Shown here: positions 62,720 to 64,000 of the stretch, piece by piece
Position numbering within the stretch: the stretch's first letter is position 1
How the letters are laid out: each line of letters opens with the position of its first letter
NCBI RefSeq assembly: GCF_024448695.1
Contig: NZ_JAMOHY010000004.1
Location: 62,001-126,000, forward strand
DNA: 64,000 nt
From: Stutzerimonas stutzeri
GTDB lineage: Bacteria > Pseudomonadota > Gammaproteobacteria > Pseudomonadales > Pseudomonadaceae
Reading direction: 5' to 3'
The notes under the pieces: model-generated
Databases searched by the model: none
What the model was told of the DNA's origin: nothing
What the model saw: the letters and a program-made list of their open reading frames with translations, nothing else
Position numbers and translations under genes: made by a program

Positions 62720-64000
62720 TCAGCCGCGGAAGTAACCGACTTTGCGATTCAGTTCCTGCGCCAGCCTCGTCAGATCCTGGCTGGAGGATGCAACCTGATT
62801 CGCGGCTGCGGCACTGGCGACGGTTGAATCATGGATACGCGTCACGCTCCGGTTGACCTCTTCGGCCACCGCGCTCTGCTCCTCTGAGGCCGTCGCAATC
62901 TGTGCGTTCATTTCATTGATGGAGCCAACCTCCTGGCGAATCCGGCCAAGGGCATTTTCAGCCTGGAGCGTTTGTTCAACGGTCTGCTGCGCCAGCTGCA
63001 TGCTCGATTGCATCACCTCTACCGCCTTGCCTGCACCCGCCTGCAGGGAGGCAATCATCGTGCTGATTTCACTGGACGACTGCTGCGTGCGGTTGGCCAG
63101 CGAGCGCACTTCATCGGCCACTACCGCGAAGCCGCGCCCATGCTCACCGGCACGGGCGGCCTCGATGGCGGCATTGAGCGCCAGCAGGTTGGTCTGCTCG
63201 GCGATTGCCGTGATGACCTGCAGGATCTTTTCAATGTCGCCGCTTTCCTCGGAGACATGGCTCACGGTTTGTGTAGCGCTTTCCAACACCTTGGCCAGGT
63301 TGTGAATCGAAATGGCCGTTTCGCCGACAATGCGGGTTCCCGTCTCGACCTGTTCGTCGGCACTTCGTGCAGCAGTGGCGGCATGTGCGGCAAAGCTGGC
63401 CACTTCGTTCACCGTGGTGGCCATCTGGTTGATCGCCGTTGCCACCTGCTCGGCCTCGGTCGATTGATGCTCGATCTGCTGATTGCTCCTCGCTGAAGAG
63501 GTCAACAACTCACCCGAGGCGACGCCAACTCCATCAGCAGCAGCCCGCACCTCGGCAATGATTGCGGTCAATCGACTGGCCATCTTTGCAGTTGCGCCCA
63601 TGACGCTATCGGGGAAAGGCGTAACAATTGTCTGGCCCAGGTCGCCTTCGGCCAGATTGCCAATCACGCGCGCCACCTCGTCGGGTTCGGCACCCAGCGT
63701 CGAGCGCAACTTGCGAATAATCAGCAGCGCGATGGTCGCGCCGAGCAGTACGGCCACCCCGGTTACCGCGACAATCAGGGCAAGGAAGCCGCTTGCCGTG
63801 TCACGCACGATCGCAACGTCCTCGTTGATGCTCAGCTCCTGATGATCGATGAAGGCATTGATCAGCCGCAGCCACTCGGTATAGGCCCCGGCGACATTTT
63901 CAAGCAGGAATTCGTAGGCCAGGTCCGAACCTTCATTGAAGCGGAGCTCGACCACCTGGCGCGTCAGCGCATTGGTTTTCGCCTCGATGGCTTCAATCTG
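62720..64000 (-). CDS. Methyl-accepting chemotaxis protein, 5' end outside window
   Basis: At least 426 aa, open to the window edge; an internal GTG at 63955 is not the true start. One membrane helix (about 58-80 from that GTG) is followed by HAMP, then a long signalling domain with [21 protein letters not shown]. The missing N-terminal part should hold a periplasmic helical-bundle sensor. Related to but not a copy of the convergent chemoreceptor. Ligand unknown. Confidence 0.88.
   Translation of the reverse strand, partial: QIEAIEAKTNALTRQVVELRFNEGSDLAYEFLLENVAGAYTEWLRLINAFIDHQELSINEDVAIVRDTASGFLALIVAVTGVAVLLGATIALLIIRKLRSTLGAEPDEVARVIGNLAEGDLGQTIVTPFPDSVMGATAKMASRLTAIIAEVRAAADGVGVASGELLTSSARSNQQIEHQSTEAEQVATAINQMATTVNEVASFAAHAATAARSADEQVETGTRIVGETAISIHNLAKVLESATQTVSHVSEESGDIEKILQVITAIAEQTNLLALNAAIEAARAGEHGRGFAVVADEVRSLANRTQQSSSEISTMIASLQAGAGKAVEVMQSSMQLAQQTVEQTLQAENALGRIRQEVGSINEMNAQIATASEEQSAVAEEVNRSVTRIHDSTVASAAAANQVASSSQDLTRLAQELNRKVGYFRG

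Overview
The window is high-GC bacterial chromosome with the gene content and order of a Pseudomonas (gamma-proteobacterium), probably of the stutzeri/mendocina-like side of the genus. This rests on recalled gene order: gcdH with its CoA-transferase and LysR regulator, the hup-rubB-rubA-glc-ubiCA-phoBR stretch, the thyA-lgt-ptsP-rppH-ilvA-rpiA-serA stretch, and oprH-phoP-phoQ. I see no rRNA, tRNA, CRISPR array, prophage or intact insertion sequence. Small dispersed palindromic (REP-like) elements sit between many genes.

Layout. (1) 1-3.9 kb: an FtsH-like AAA+ metalloprotease cut by the window edge and apparently frameshifted near base 100, then a lemA/TPM/TPM membrane cluster. (2) 3.9-7.6 kb: glutarate/glutaryl-CoA catabolism. 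(3) 7.6-10 kb: an SCP2-like protein, an HU protein, rubredoxin reductase and rubredoxin. (4) 10-19.5 kb: glycolate/glyoxylate use, with permease, malate synthase G, GlcG, GlcFED and the divergent GntR regulator glcC; two perfect TGGT-N3-ACCA operators lie in the glcD/glcC gap, and Crc/Hfq-type CA motifs overlap the ribosome binding sites of the permease and glcB. (5) 19.6-24.5 kb: ubiC-ubiA, a SpoU methyltransferase, a FAD oxidoreductase and rlmE. (6) 24.5-32.9 kb: phoB-phoR with a Pho box, a CNNM/CorC transporter-like protein, a beta-barrel protein, an M23 peptidase, a response regulator, a tandem universal stress protein and an orphan ParA. (7) 33-48.1 kb: housekeeping genes thyA, lgt, ptsP, rppH, ilvA, rpiA and the serine pair serA/D-2-hydroxyglutarate dehydrogenase, divergent around a perfect 16-bp palindrome. 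(8) 48.1-52.8 kb: two small low-complexity secreted proteins, a CsgD-like LuxR regulator, and oprH-phoP-phoQ behind four GTTCAG repeats at exact 11-bp steps. (9) 52.9-59.7 kb: an eight-gene, fully overlapping Mrp/Mbh-type cation/proton antiporter operon. (10) 60-64 kb: a DUF1456 protein and two chemoreceptors, the second cut by the window end.

The least ordinary system is the antiporter operon at 52.9-59.7 kb. Its order is E-F-G-(MbhD/E+B fusion)-C-D-D'-D'', which follows the archaeal Mbh/Mrp module order rather than the usual bacterial mrpABCDEFG. It carries three NuoL/M/N-like subunits, and the last lacks the conserved TM5 glutamate. The PhoP-type repeat array, the possible FtsH-like frameshift, and a chemoreceptor whose six cysteines all lie in a C-terminal cytoplasmic sensor domain are the other items that merit checking.
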